Source: Ruoffia tabacinasalis (GTDB lineage: Bacteria; Bacillota; Bacilli; Lactobacillales; Aerococcaceae). Taken from it: a DNA stretch of 64,000 nt. The notes beneath the pieces were generated by a model. That model was not told the DNA's origin. It did not search any database and was given only the letters and a program-made list of their open reading frames with translations. Both the position numbers and the translations under genes were made by a program. Below are positions 17,091-25,704 of the stretch, in pieces; positions within the stretch are counted from its first letter, which is position 1, and every line of letters starts with the position of its first letter. Location of the stretch: assembly GCF_042652985.1 (NCBI RefSeq), contig NZ_JBHSHQ010000004.1, forward strand, positions 79,042 through 143,041, in the 5' to 3' direction.

Positions 17091-17447
17091 ATGAGAGACA
17101 AAAATAATTACTTAGAAATGTTTGATGAAGCAGAGACACATTTGCTTCAGTTAAGTGATACAGTGGCACAGCTGAGAGAAGTCATTGACAACTTAGTTGA
17201 GGAAAATAATAAACTACGTATGAGTAACAATGATTTGAAAAGTCTGTTAATTAAATTCCAAACAGACGCTCAAGAAGAAGTGACTGAAGGGGAAGAGGAT
17301 AGTCAGACAAGTAGTGGGCGCGAGAGTCTTCTAGGCTTTTATAACGAAGGAATTCATGTGTGTCATGAGTTCTTTGGATCACGTCGATCTTCTAATGAGC
17401 AATGTCTGTTCTGCCAGGAAATTCTAGAACGCTTAGAAAATCATTAA
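17091..17447 (+). CDS. yabA: Replication initiation control protein YabA
   Basis: Small protein of 118 residues that restrains DnaA and binds the DnaN clamp. The N-terminal half is a leucine-rich coiled coil (about residues 8-50), and the C-terminal zinc domain carries HVCHEFFG...CLFC (about 88-110). The ATG at 17091 is preferred over the in-frame GTG at 17079, which overlaps the GAGAGGGTG ribosome site. The gene is adjacent to holB and the yabB homologue as in Bacilli. Confidence 0.93.
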   Translation: MRDKNNYLEMFDEAETHLLQLSDTVAQLREVIDNLVEENNKLRMSNNDLKSLLIKFQTDAQEEVTEGEEDSQTSSGRESLLGFYNEGIHVCHEFFGSRRSSNEQCLFCQEILERLENH

Positions 17448-17474
17448 TAACATACATTTTGAGGAGGCTTGTTC

Positions 17475-18236
17475 ATGGATGTTCAAAATAAATCTCAACT
17501 CGTTCATTCAACTGAACGAGTTGATTCATTTTTAGGTGGAAAGTTAGGTATAATCCAAAGTACAGAGTATTTTACGTTATCAGTGGATGCTTTGTTGCTA
17601 GCTAACTTCATTAAATTACCTAAAGGAAATAAATTTAAATACTTGGATTTTTGTAGTGGCAATGGGGTCATCCCGCTACTTCTGTCCCATCGAACAGAGG
17701 CACCATTAAACGGTATTGAACTGCAGGAACCTTTAGTAGATATGGCAAGACGCAGTGCGAAGTGGAATGGTAAAGAGGACCAAATTACCTTTGTTCAAGG
17801 AGATATTAATGATCTTAAACATACACAAGGGCAATTATATGACATTATTAGTTGTAATCCACCGTACTTTCTAGCAGAAAGTAGTAATGCAACCCACCGT
17901 CTGACAAGTCATGCTTTAGCGCGTCATGAATTGATGCTGACGATGGAACAATGGGTCAAAAAGGCAAGTCAAATTATGCGAGAAAAAGGTAAGTTATTTA
18001 TCGTTCACCGTCCGAGCCGTTTGGATGATTTAATCGAAACATTGCTAAATCACCATTTCAGTATTCACCGTATTCAGTTTATTCATCCGAAGAAAGACAT
18101 GAATGCGAATGGTGTCTTAATTGAAGCGATATATCGCGGAGGACGTCGCGGTGTGAAGATTGAACCGGCGATTGTGGTTCATGAAGATAACAATGAATAC
18201 ACACCGACATTGATGGCGATGTATAATGGCGAATAA
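17475..18236 (+). CDS. tRNA1(Val) A37 N6-methyltransferase-type protein (YabB)
   Basis: SAM-dependent methyltransferase of 253 residues with motif I LDFCSGNGVIPLLL and the N6-adenine motif NPPYF (about residue 128). This YabB/TrmN6 class methylates an adenine of tRNA; the exact target is by homology. The ATG at 17475 follows GAGGAGG at seven bases; an in-frame TTG at 17469 is less likely. Its last bases overlap the next gene by 11, consistent with translational coupling in the yabA-yabB-yazA-rsmI run. Confidence 0.9.
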   Translation: MDVQNKSQLVHSTERVDSFLGGKLGIIQSTEYFTLSVDALLLANFIKLPKGNKFKYLDFCSGNGVIPLLLSHRTEAPLNGIELQEPLVDMARRSAKWNGKEDQITFVQGDINDLKHTQGQLYDIISCNPPYFLAESSNATHRLTSHALARHELMLTMEQWVKKASQIMREKGKLFIVHRPSRLDDLIETLLNHHFSIHRIQFIHPKKDMNANGVLIEAIYRGGRRGVKIEPAIVVHEDNNEYTPTLMAMYNGE

Positions 18237-18570
18237 ACGATCATATTATTTCTACGTCTTATTCTGTCAAGACGGCACGCTATACGGTGGTTATACCGTT
18301 GACTTAGCTAACCGCTTGGCTACGCATAATGCGGGTAAGGGAGCGAAATATACTCGAGTTCGCAAACGACTTCCGGTTCGCATGATCTACGCGGAACGTT
18401 GGGAGAGCAAGTCGTTAGCAATGAGTGCGGAAGCAAAATTTAAACGATTAACCCGCCCCCAAAAGGAAAAATACTTAAAAGAGCATGGACAAGCAGATGT
18501 TAGAAGCCAACAACTTGTCTTTGTAAATAAATTTACCGATAATAAAGACGAAGAGCCAATAGAGGAGTAG
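18226..18570 (+). CDS. GIY-YIG endonuclease-like protein (YazA/UPF0213)
   Basis: Protein of 114 residues with the GIY-YIG-type core written here as YFYVLFCQDGTLYGGYT, followed by RLATHNAGKGAKYTR and a conserved Glu in KSLAMSAEAKFKRL. Family members are small single-domain nucleases of uncertain cellular role, conserved between yabB and rsmI in Bacilli, as here. It starts inside the end of the preceding gene. Confidence 0.88.
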   Translation: MANKRSYYFYVLFCQDGTLYGGYTVDLANRLATHNAGKGAKYTRVRKRLPVRMIYAERWESKSLAMSAEAKFKRLTRPQKEKYLKEHGQADVRSQQLVFVNKFTDNKDEEPIEE

Positions 18571-18577
18571 GATCAGT

Positions 18578-19447
18578 GTGCAACAACATAGTTTCCAACA
18601 ACAAGAAGCAGGAATATTATATTTAGTGCCAACACCGATTGGTAATTTGGAAGATATGACGTTTAGAGCCGTCAATATCTTAAAAGAGGCTGATATTGTC
18701 CTAGCTGAAGATACACGAAATACGATTAAGTTATTGAATCATTTTGATATTCAAGCGAATTTACGTAGTTTTCATGAACATTCACGCAGTCATGAAGTCA
18801 CAGCTTGGGTTAATGAATTACATGAAGGTAAGACCATTGCCTTAGTCAGTGATGCCGGAATGCCTTTAATTAATGATCCTGGGCAACCTCTAGTTCAAGC
18901 TTGTTTGGAAGAGGATTTGCCAGTGGTGGCTTTACCAGGAGCGAATGCGGCTTTAACTGCCCTAGTTGCTTCAGGTTTACCAAGTGAACAGTTTACTTAT
19001 TACGGCTTTTTCCCACGAGGTAAAGCAGATCAAAAAGCGGCTTTAGAAATTGTCGGGCAAAGAGATGAGACGGCGATTTTTTATGAATCACCCTACCGGA
19101 TTAAACAAGCTGTATCGCAAATTGTGACGCATTTAGGTGAAGACACGCAGGTTGTCATCGCGCGTGAACTAACAAAACGTTATGAAGAATACATTCGCGC
19201 GAGTGCAGCGGAAGTGAGTGAACATCTTAAAGACCGTGAACTTAAAGGGGAATGCGTACTTTTAATCGAAGGAGGATCTGTCAAATTGGCGACAGACGAA
19301 GCGGTATCGAGTTTACCTTACAAAGAACATGTGGAATTAATGATGGCCACAAAAGGAATTCAAGCGAAAGATGCGATTAAAGAAGTAGCCAAAATTCGTG
19401 AAGTTAAAAAGCAAATTGTTTATAATGATTATCATAACTTAACTTAA
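18578..19447 (+). CDS. rsmI: 16S rRNA C1402 2'-O-methyltransferase RsmI
   Basis: Tetrapyrrole-methylase-fold enzyme of 289 residues that ribose-methylates C1402 of 16S rRNA. The diagnostic segments YLVPTPIGNLEDMTFRA, LAEDTRNT, ALVSDAGMPLINDPG and PGANAALTALVASGL are present, and the C-terminal extension ends in KEVAKIREVKKQIVYNDYH. The start is GTG, preceded by GAGGAG. It closes the replication/RNA methylation cluster. Confidence 0.95.
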   Translation: MQQHSFQQQEAGILYLVPTPIGNLEDMTFRAVNILKEADIVLAEDTRNTIKLLNHFDIQANLRSFHEHSRSHEVTAWVNELHEGKTIALVSDAGMPLINDPGQPLVQACLEEDLPVVALPGANAALTALVASGLPSEQFTYYGFFPRGKADQKAALEIVGQRDETAIFYESPYRIKQAVSQIVTHLGEDTQVVIARELTKRYEEYIRASAAEVSEHLKDRELKGECVLLIEGGSVKLATDEAVSSLPYKEHVELMMATKGIQAKDAIKEVAKIREVKKQIVYNDYHNLT

Positions 19448-19470
19448 AATATTCAGAGGGGGGAAAAGAA

Positions 19471-20484
19471 GTGCTATTGTATGGAATTGCCATTGTATTT
19501 TTGGTGCTATTTCTCCTCTCTTTTTTGACGAATTATTCTTGGCTCCAACCGTCTGCCTTCGCTTTGTATGGTTTAAATAGCTTCTTAATGGGCTTGGTTT
19601 TACAAAGTAATTGGACACCTGTCTTTATGTTTCGATATTTTTTATATATAATTAGTGGCTTTTTCATTGCGGCAGTGCCCTTTGTCTTATTACTGATTGC
19701 GGTCTTAGCAATTAATCAGACCGTCCGGCAACCCTCGCCTAAGATTTCAAAGACGATCTTCAATCTCGTCTTAGCTTTTACCTTGTTAGTCTTTGTAGGA
19801 GCAACGATTTGGGCGATGTTGCGCCTGAATGATATTCAAATCCAAGAAATTATTGGTATATATATTTACTTATCGATTTACTTTGTTGGGACGTTTCTTT
19901 GCTATATCACGTTAAATTTTGCAATTAGTTTGTGGTCGAGAGGAAAGCAAGCAACGATTCTCCTTGTCTTAGGAAGCCAGTTAGATGACATAGATAATGT
20001 GACGAATGTCCTGAGACGACGATTAGATAAAGCAATTCAAGTATATTACAGACAAAAGAGTCGAACTCATTCAAAGATTACCATTATTGTTACCGGAGGT
20101 CCTCAGCATCAATCAACGTACTCAGAAGCTGAAGGGATGGAGAATTATTTAATTCAAAAAGGGATTCCGGCAGAAGATATTCTGTTAGAACCGCGAGCAA
20201 AAAACACGGATGAAAACTTTAAATTTGCCAATGAGCTGATTAAAGAACATCGCTTGTCCGGGAAAGTGGCAGTTATTACGAGTCGTTTTCACTTGATGCG
20301 TTCGACCTATATTGCGCGCCAAAGTCGTTTTAAAGCTTACTATCAAGGCGCAGGAACACCATCGTATTTATGGCCGTTTTCAATTATTCGTGAATATGTG
20401 GCCTATATTTTACTTACAAGAGAGTTGAATTACGCTTTTATCATCTTATTAATTGCGATTGGTTTGTTCGATATTTTATATTAA
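19471..20484 (+). CDS. YdcF-like membrane protein (DUF218)
   Basis: Protein of 337 residues with four to five N-terminal transmembrane segments (residues 1-150), a DUF218/YdcF domain (about 165-310: LVLGSQLDDI, VTGGPQHQSTYSEAEGM, NTDENFKFA, ITSRFHLMRS) and a final membrane helix. The domain is found in envelope-related proteins including a vancomycin-sensitivity factor; its substrate is unknown. GTG start behind AGAGGGGGG. Probably co-transcribed with rsmI and tag. Confidence 0.85.
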   Translation: MLLYGIAIVFLVLFLLSFLTNYSWLQPSAFALYGLNSFLMGLVLQSNWTPVFMFRYFLYIISGFFIAAVPFVLLLIAVLAINQTVRQPSPKISKTIFNLVLAFTLLVFVGATIWAMLRLNDIQIQEIIGIYIYLSIYFVGTFLCYITLNFAISLWSRGKQATILLVLGSQLDDIDNVTNVLRRRLDKAIQVYYRQKSRTHSKITIIVTGGPQHQSTYSEAEGMENYLIQKGIPAEDILLEPRAKNTDENFKFANELIKEHRLSGKVAVITSRFHLMRSTYIARQSRFKAYYQGAGTPSYLWPFSIIREYVAYILLTRELNYAFIILLIAIGLFDILY

Positions 20485-20498
20485 GAGGAGTGGATAAA

Positions 20499-21053
20499 GT
20501 GACCGAAATCAAACGCTGTGAATGGATTGCTGGCAAACCAGATTATTATGTGGAATACCATGACCACATCTGGGGAGTGCCGGAACATGACGATCAATTG
20601 TTATTTCAATGGTTAATATTAGAAAGCTTTCATGTCGGCTTGTCTTGGCAACTCGTCTTATCTAAAAAAGATAACTTTTTAAATGCCTTCGATCACTTTG
20701 ACTATGAAAAAATGGCTGAATACGGCGAGGAAGACATTGAACGCCTAGCGAACGATGAAGGGATTATTCGTCATAAAGGGAAGATAAAAGCCGCAATTAC
20801 GAACGCTCAAGCCTTTATGAAAGTCCAAGAAGAGTTTGGCACATTTGATGCTTACATTTGGAGCTTTGTTTCAGGCGAGCAAGTTGTGAGCCAATCAGAT
20901 GAGGAACGTCCTACGCAAAGCCCTTTAAGTGATGCAGTGACAAAAGATATGAAGAAACGTGGGTTTAAATTTATTGGAAGTGTCACGATTTACTCATACC
21001 TTCAAGCGATTGGCATTATCAATGACCACGATTTAGCTTGTGACTTTCGTTAA
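20499..21053 (+). CDS. tag: DNA-3-methyladenine glycosylase I
   Basis: Base-excision enzyme removing 3-methyladenine, 184 residues. The family pattern RCEW...YHDHIWGVPEHDDQLLFQ and LILESFHVGLSWQLVLSKK (catalytic Glu region) is present, and the zinc ligands near both ends (Cys near the start, His in YHDHIWG, and H-D-L-A-C at the end) are retained. The GTG at 20499 is chosen over the GTG at 20490, which is part of the AAGAGGAG ribosome site. Confidence 0.9.
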   Translation: MTEIKRCEWIAGKPDYYVEYHDHIWGVPEHDDQLLFQWLILESFHVGLSWQLVLSKKDNFLNAFDHFDYEKMAEYGEEDIERLANDEGIIRHKGKIKAAITNAQAFMKVQEEFGTFDAYIWSFVSGEQVVSQSDEERPTQSPLSDAVTKDMKKRGFKFIGSVTIYSYLQAIGIINDHDLACDFR

Positions 21054-21232
21054 AATTATCAAACAGACTAAATTAAGTATATATTGATAATAGAAGATAA
21101 ATGTTAATATAAAGCCATTTGCAACCGCTAGTTGCGCAATTATACAGTGCACTACATGGTCTGCAACCATCATTTGAGAGATAATAAAGGTAGGAAAAGA
21201 GAGATGAATACAAAACATAAGGAGTGTTATTC
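21054..21232. other. Intergenic region before the HTH membrane protein
   Basis: An inverted repeat ATTATCAA / TTGATAAT (21055-21093) may end the tag transcript. Further on, TTGCAA and AT-rich stretches could hold the next promoter, but no clear -35/-10 pair was found. Confidence 0.3.
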
Positions 21233-22216
21233 ATGATATTAGCAGACAAAATAATTCACTTGCGAAAGAAATACAATATGACGCAAGAGGATTTAGCTGA
21301 AAAGTTGAATGTCAGTCGTCAGTCAGTCTCAAAGTGGGAAGGCAATCAAGCGACACCCGATTTAAACAAAGTCCTTAAACTCTCAAAACTTTTTGGTGTT
21401 ACAACCGATTATCTCTTAAATGATGACGAAAGTACAGAAACAGAAGAGGAAGTTGCAAAAGAAGCAGAATTACCAAAAGCAGATTTTGTGTCTGTGTCAC
21501 TGAATACAGCTAAAGAATATTTAGAAGAGAAGTCAGATTTTGCTCATCGAATTGGTATAGGGGTTGTGCTACTAATAAGTAGTGTCATTCCGATTGTGAC
21601 TTTAACAACACCATCGATGCTTCGAATAATTCCAGAGAATGTCAGTGAAGCGATTGGAATTAGTGCACTGTTCTTACTTGTAGCCTTAGGTATCGGCGTG
21701 ATGATCTTTGCGAATATGCGTATGCAAAAGTTTGAGTTTTTAGAAGAAGCTTTTGAGTTGGAGTTCGGTGTTCGCGGATTTGTCGAAAAAGAGATAGATA
21801 ATTATCGCCCGACGCATACGCGACAATTATCCTTTGGCGTTGGTTTAATTATAGTGAGTGTGCTTCCAATCATTATCATTAACCTACTATTTCCTAGCTT
21901 TGCAGAAGACCATATTGGTTATGTTGTAGGGATTTTCCTCGCGGTGGTTTCTATGGCTATCTATATGTTGATTTCTACAGGAATTTATTGGGGCAGTTTG
22001 AATACATTACTTAATCACCGTCAGCCAGTTGATGAAGAAAGTGAAGTGGTTGATCGTATAGCCGGTATTTACTGGCCAATAGTGACTGCCATCTTCTTTG
22101 GTTATAGTTTTATCACAGCGGATTGGGGTCGCAGTTGGTTCATTTGGCCGATTGCAGCTATGATCTTTGCAGCCCTATCTGGTGTAGTGAATTTCAGAAG
22201 TCAAAAGAATGAATAA
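21233..22216 (+). CDS. XRE-family regulator with membrane domain
   Basis: Protein of 327 residues with an N-terminal helix-turn-helix (about 4-60: KYNMTQEDLAEKLNVSRQSV), an acidic linker, then five to six hydrophobic segments from about residue 95 to the end. Membrane-tethered XRE proteins of this type are common in Firmicutes; signals and targets are unknown. The ATG at 21233 follows AAGGAGTG; the in-frame GTG at 21224 lies in the ribosome site. It is monocistronic, ended by the terminator at 22226-22264. Confidence 0.8.
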   Translation: MILADKIIHLRKKYNMTQEDLAEKLNVSRQSVSKWEGNQATPDLNKVLKLSKLFGVTTDYLLNDDESTETEEEVAKEAELPKADFVSVSLNTAKEYLEEKSDFAHRIGIGVVLLISSVIPIVTLTTPSMLRIIPENVSEAIGISALFLLVALGIGVMIFANMRMQKFEFLEEAFELEFGVRGFVEKEIDNYRPTHTRQLSFGVGLIIVSVLPIIIINLLFPSFAEDHIGYVVGIFLAVVSMAIYMLISTGIYWGSLNTLLNHRQPVDEESEVVDRIAGIYWPIVTAIFFGYSFITADWGRSWFIWPIAAMIFAALSGVVNFRSQKNE

Positions 22217-22225
22217 AAGCAAAAA

Positions 22226-22264
22226 ACTCAGGCACCTTGTTAATTTAACAGGGTGTCTGAGTTT
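22226..22264. terminator. Bidirectional terminator between convergent genes
   Basis: CTCAGGCACC...GGGTGTCTGAG with A-run before and T-run after, serving both the HTH gene (+) and mscL (-). Confidence 0.88.
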
Positions 22265-22278
22265 TAATGTCTAAAGAA

Positions 22279-22653
22279 TTATTTTTTACGTAATTCGCCT
22301 AAAATTTCTTCTAATAATTCAGTTTCAGTTGGTCCAGCAGGTTCTTCGTCTGGAGCAACGATTTTTTTATCTTGTACTTTCTCTAAAGCTTTAAGTGTTA
22401 AGTATAAGAATAAAGCCACTAAGATAAAGTTAATAACAGCTTGTAAGAATAACCCAACAGCTAATTCAGTGTTACCAATTGAAATAGCAACACCTGATAC
22501 ATCTGCTTGACCAGTGATTGCCACAATAATCGGCATGAAAATATCGTTAACTAATGAATTAACAATTGCAGTAAATGCAGAACCCATAATAATACCAGTT
22601 GCCATAGTGATAATGCTGTCGTTCGCAATAAAGCCTTTAAACTCTTTCCACAT
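22279..22653 (-). CDS. mscL: Large-conductance mechanosensitive channel
   Basis: Channel protein of 124 residues that opens under extreme membrane tension to release solutes. N-terminal amphipathic helix MWKEFKGFIA, pore helix TM1 (MATGIIMGSAFTAIVNSLVN), periplasmic loop, TM2 and a C-terminal coiled region ETELLEEILGELRKK are all present. Ribosome site AAGGAGG. Single gene. Confidence 0.96.
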   Translation of the reverse strand: MWKEFKGFIANDSIITMATGIIMGSAFTAIVNSLVNDIFMPIIVAITGQADVSGVAISIGNTELAVGLFLQAVINFILVALFLYLTLKALEKVQDKKIVAPDEEPAGPTETELLEEILGELRKK

Positions 22654-22772
22654 AAAAACATCCTCCTTAAGGATAATAATAAAATAAAATGATAAATTAA
22701 ATATACCATGTTCACATTTAAAATCCCAATAATGTGATCATAAACTTTACTTATCCTATCAGTGTTAGTTCA

Positions 22773-23906
22773 CTATTGAGCGTCATTTTCTTGAATATAC
22801 TTTTCAATCGGAAAGGCTTCTTTATCAATATCCCAGGCATTTGTTTCAACAAGTTGTGCCCACTGATAGCCTAAGAATGGGCCACTTGTTAGACCAGATG
22901 ATCCTAAGCCACTAACTGCCCAGACATTGTCTAAGTTTGGCACTGCACCAACTAAGACAGAGAAATCTGACGTGTGCGCTCGTGTACCTACTTTAGATTC
23001 AACGATGTCATAGTCATCAATACTTGGCATCCATTTTGTAACTTCATCGCGTAATTCATTCAGAACGGCTTCATCAACATCTAAGTTCTCACCTTGGTCA
23101 TCTTCATGTGTCGCGCCAATGATAATTTCGCCATTATTGAAAGGAATTATATCGCTTTGTCCTGGAGGCATAATCACTGGCCAATGTTGGTCAACCCAAT
23201 TGGTATTCTTAAGCACAAAGAGTTGTCCCTTTTGGGCGCGTATATCAACCTGGTAACCTAGTGGTTCTAATAGATTTGTTAAACCAGGACCAGGAGAAAG
23301 AAGTAAGCGGTCAAAATTATGCTTAGCCACCGAAGGGGTAGAAATGTAGATATCCCCACTTTCTTTCTTAAGTTGGGCTTTTTCACGAATGATTTTCCCA
23401 CCTAGGTCTTGAATTGCTTGGTGAAGTGTATCAATAAGGGCATCACCATGAACGCGACCCCCACCTTCAACCCACGTCGCTGGATGATTCGATTCAATTA
23501 AAGGTAAATAATCCGAGATATCTTCTGTTGAAAGTTTCTTAACTTCTCCAATTGAAGGTGAAGCTTCTTGTTTCGCTTCTGCTTGATCAAGGTCTTTTTG
23601 AACGCGTTTATCTGTATTTCGAATCATGATCGCACCATCGATTTGATAGATAGCGTCTGTATTATAACCATCATCTTTCAAATCTTGCATAAACTGATGA
23701 TAAAACTCAGCCCCTTTAGATACTAGAAAGTACCAAGGCTTATTCCGACGTAAAGAGAACCAAGGGCAGATAATACCTGCAGAAGCGCGCGTAGCTTGGC
23801 CAATTCCGTGGTCAAAGACTGTGACTGTGTGACCAGACCGCGCTAAATAGTAAGCCGCCGTTGAACCGACAATACCCCCACCAATAATTGCAATTTTTTT
23901 AACCAT
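22773..23906 (-). CDS. FAD-dependent oxidoreductase (D-amino acid oxidase fold)
   Basis: Flavoenzyme of 377 residues with an N-terminal dinucleotide-binding motif IAIIGGGIVGSTAAYYLARSG and a DAO-type substrate domain. A C-terminal AVSGLGSSGLTSGP motif contacts FAD. Family members oxidise glycine, sarcosine, proline or D-amino acids; the substrate cannot be told here. There is no electron-transfer partner nearby, so an oxidase or quinone-linked dehydrogenase are both possible. Single gene between mscL and folT. Confidence 0.8.
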   Translation of the reverse strand: MVKKIAIIGGGIVGSTAAYYLARSGHTVTVFDHGIGQATRASAGIICPWFSLRRNKPWYFLVSKGAEFYHQFMQDLKDDGYNTDAIYQIDGAIMIRNTDKRVQKDLDQAEAKQEASPSIGEVKKLSTEDISDYLPLIESNHPATWVEGGGRVHGDALIDTLHQAIQDLGGKIIREKAQLKKESGDIYISTPSVAKHNFDRLLLSPGPGLTNLLEPLGYQVDIRAQKGQLFVLKNTNWVDQHWPVIMPPGQSDIIPFNNGEIIIGATHEDDQGENLDVDEAVLNELRDEVTKWMPSIDDYDIVESKVGTRAHTSDFSVLVGAVPNLDNVWAVSGLGSSGLTSGPFLGYQWAQLVETNAWDIDKEAFPIEKYIQENDAQ

Positions 23907-23965
23907 GTTATCACCTTTCCTGATTACTTGTTCCTTATATTATAAAGGAATTTTATGTAAAAAAA

Positions 23966-24021
23966 ACAAAAAATCTCTGCCCAACGTGCCAGTAATCACT
24001 GGACTCGCACGCTAGACAGAG
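23966..24021 (-). terminator. Terminator of folT
   Basis: On the minus strand CTCTG...GCGTGC...GCACGTTGGGCAGAG forms a long hairpin followed by a T-run. Confidence 0.8.
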
Positions 24022-24039
24022 GGTATTTATTGAATGTTT

Positions 24040-24594
24040 TTAAAATTGATATTTTTTAATGAGTTTTTCGATGGTTGGTGACTTGAATAGGAACGTTAAT
24101 ATAATCGTGTTAATTGGTAATGAGATTAGGTTTTTAACAATTCTCATTGGCATAAAGGCAGCCCATGCTCGGCCATACATCATGCGAATCCACACGGAAT
24201 TCAAACCTAAATTGATAATTAATGTCACGAGTAAAACCGCAACAAACACACGTTTCCAACTGATTGGCTTACGCCATAGAACCCAACCGTAAATCCATCC
24301 ACCTAAAGCGGCACTTAACGTGAAGCCAGGGAAAAAGAATCCACTCCCACTAATGAAAAAAGTGATTAAGTCCGTAACTGTTGACACGAGCAAAGCGAAA
24401 AGTGGACCAAATAAAATCCCACTAAAAGCTGTACCGACAAAGCCAAGGCCGATTTCAGCTAAGTTACCGAAATTTAAAGACGGAATGAAACTTAAGACAA
24501 TCCTTGCGGCGATCATAACCGCCATTAAAGTTAACTGCGACGTTGTAACTTTCCTTGGTCTAATGTTCTGCTCGACGTCTACCTTCTTGTTCAT
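24040..24594 (-). CDS. folT: Folate ECF transporter S component FolT
   Basis: Membrane protein of 184 residues with six hydrophobic segments. The pattern MAVMIAARIVLSFIPSLNFG, EIGLGFVGTAFSGILFGP and LTLIINLGLNSVWIRMMYGR matches folate-specific S components, which use the shared ECF module encoded elsewhere. The start is set at the ATG of MNKKVDVE, behind GAGGAG; an upstream in-frame ATG at 24648 lies inside the riboswitch leader. Control by the THF riboswitch just upstream strongly supports folate as substrate. Confidence 0.92.
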   Translation of the reverse strand: MNKKVDVEQNIRPRKVTTSQLTLMAVMIAARIVLSFIPSLNFGNLAEIGLGFVGTAFSGILFGPLFALLVSTVTDLITFFISGSGFFFPGFTLSAALGGWIYGWVLWRKPISWKRVFVAVLLVTLIINLGLNSVWIRMMYGRAWAAFMPMRIVKNLISLPINTIILTFLFKSPTIEKLIKKYQF

Positions 24595-24601
24595 ATGAAT
24601 A

Positions 24602-24621
24602 CTCTCCTCTTTCACAGAGAG
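24602..24621 (-). promoter_or_regulatory. Hairpin sequestering the folT ribosome site
   Basis: On the minus strand CTCTC-TGTGAAAGAG-GAGAG places the GAGGAG ribosome site in the 3' arm of a hairpin, directly behind the THF riboswitch aptamer. This suggests translational control of folT. Confidence 0.6.
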
Positions 24622-24632
24622 CCACACAGTGA

Positions 24633-24742
24633 TATGCAGCGAATGCAAAAATAAATCGCACCTAGTTCAGTGAACCAAGTTTCGTTTCTTAGCAACATCC
24701 CATCTAAGAACACTTCACGCTTATTTTTTACTCTGTTATCCT
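24633..24742 (-). promoter_or_regulatory. THF (tetrahydrofolate) riboswitch
   Basis: On the minus strand the leader contains the aptamer core TCTTAGATGGGATGTTGCTA followed by AAGAAACGAA, then GGTGCGATTT and GCATTCGCTGC. The order matches the published THF-I consensus (AUGGGAUGU-GC, AACGAA, GGUG-GAUU, GCAUCCGCU). AAAAATAA pairs with TTATTTTT to close the aptamer. It lies directly upstream of folT, the classic target, and would lower FolT expression when reduced folate is plentiful. Confidence 0.88.
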
Positions 24743-24825
24743 TTATTTAATTGTTTCCAATTATATCTTCATTATACTGTATTTTTGTTAGAAAATATAG
24801 CTCACTAAAGAAAAAGGGCGCTGTA

Positions 24826-25704
24826 TTAAAACTCCGCTTGTTCTAATAGAGACAAGAAGATACCTAAAGCTAAAGCATCCGCCGCTCCACCAGGACTCAG
24901 ATGTCGTTCAATCATCACTTGGTCATATTCGTGCAGCGCTTCTAGAAATTCGCTCGGCTCATTAGGATCATTAAACAAAGTAAGTGCTTCCATCTTAATG
25001 GTTTCCCAAGCTTCGAACCCACCCCGGTGAATAATATTGCCGTCTTCAATGTGTCCCATGATGAGTAGCAATGCTTTTAATAAATTATGTTCTAGTATTG
25101 GATCATCTAAACTACGTAAATAAGGCATCAACACATCTTGTAAGATAGGGTAACCACTAACTGCCTCGCCACGAATCCCCGTAATGCCATGTTCAATATA
25201 CAATCTCTCGCCATGAGATAGTTTTTCTCTTGTATGCACATCATCAAAATCATTCAGTAAGATGTCTTTGGTCATTAAACGAATCAATTGAAACGCTTCG
25301 GTTGTGCGAGTAGCTGACCAAGTCGATAACTGCTTACGCTCAATAATATAACCTACAGCTACAAGTAAAAGGGCGAATGAAAAGTTAGCACCTTTATGAG
25401 TATTAATACCATGCGTTGCTTCAAACATAGCGATTTCCGCATTAATCCCAATACGTCTTGAGCCGTTAAATAATTCACTTAAATCTTCTGTTTGGTGTAA
25501 GTTTCTTCCTAAGTCATAATACTGCTTAAAGAAAGGTTCAAAAGACATTACGCTATCAATAAACGTGTAATAGTTCATATCTCGATGCGAACCATTATTG
25601 AAACGATCCACTAAACCTGGTTTAGGTGATAAAGAAACCTCATACATCAACGCTTTCGTTGCGATACGGGGAATGCGATTATGGATTGAGTGTACATTAT
25701 CCAA
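24826..25704 (-). CDS. citG: Triphosphoribosyl-dephospho-CoA synthase CitG
   Basis: Makes the prosthetic-group precursor of citrate lyase from dephospho-CoA and ATP. About 292 residues with SPKPGLVDRFNNGSHRDMNY, GINTHKGANF and the C-terminal SPGGAADALA motifs of the family. The frame is open to an ATG at 25728. The TTG at 25704 is preferred because TGGAG lies nine bases before it, overlapping the citO stop by a few bases. CitX, which attaches the group, is encoded in the plus-strand cit operon. Confidence 0.92.
   Translation of the reverse strand: MDNVHSIHNRIPRIATKALMYEVSLSPKPGLVDRFNNGSHRDMNYYTFIDSVMSFEPFFKQYYDLGRNLHQTEDLSELFNGSRRIGINAEIAMFEATHGINTHKGANFSFALLLVAVGYIIERKQLSTWSATRTTEAFQLIRLMTKDILLNDFDDVHTREKLSHGERLYIEHGITGIRGEAVSGYPILQDVLMPYLRSLDDPILEHNLLKALLLIMGHIEDGNIIHRGGFEAWETIKMEALTLFNDPNEPSEFLEALHEYDQVMIERHLSPGGAADALALGIFLSLLEQAEF

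Noticed and set aside
24320..24598. Plus-strand ORF of 92 codons over folT
   Set aside because: Antisense shadow of folT; no ribosome site.
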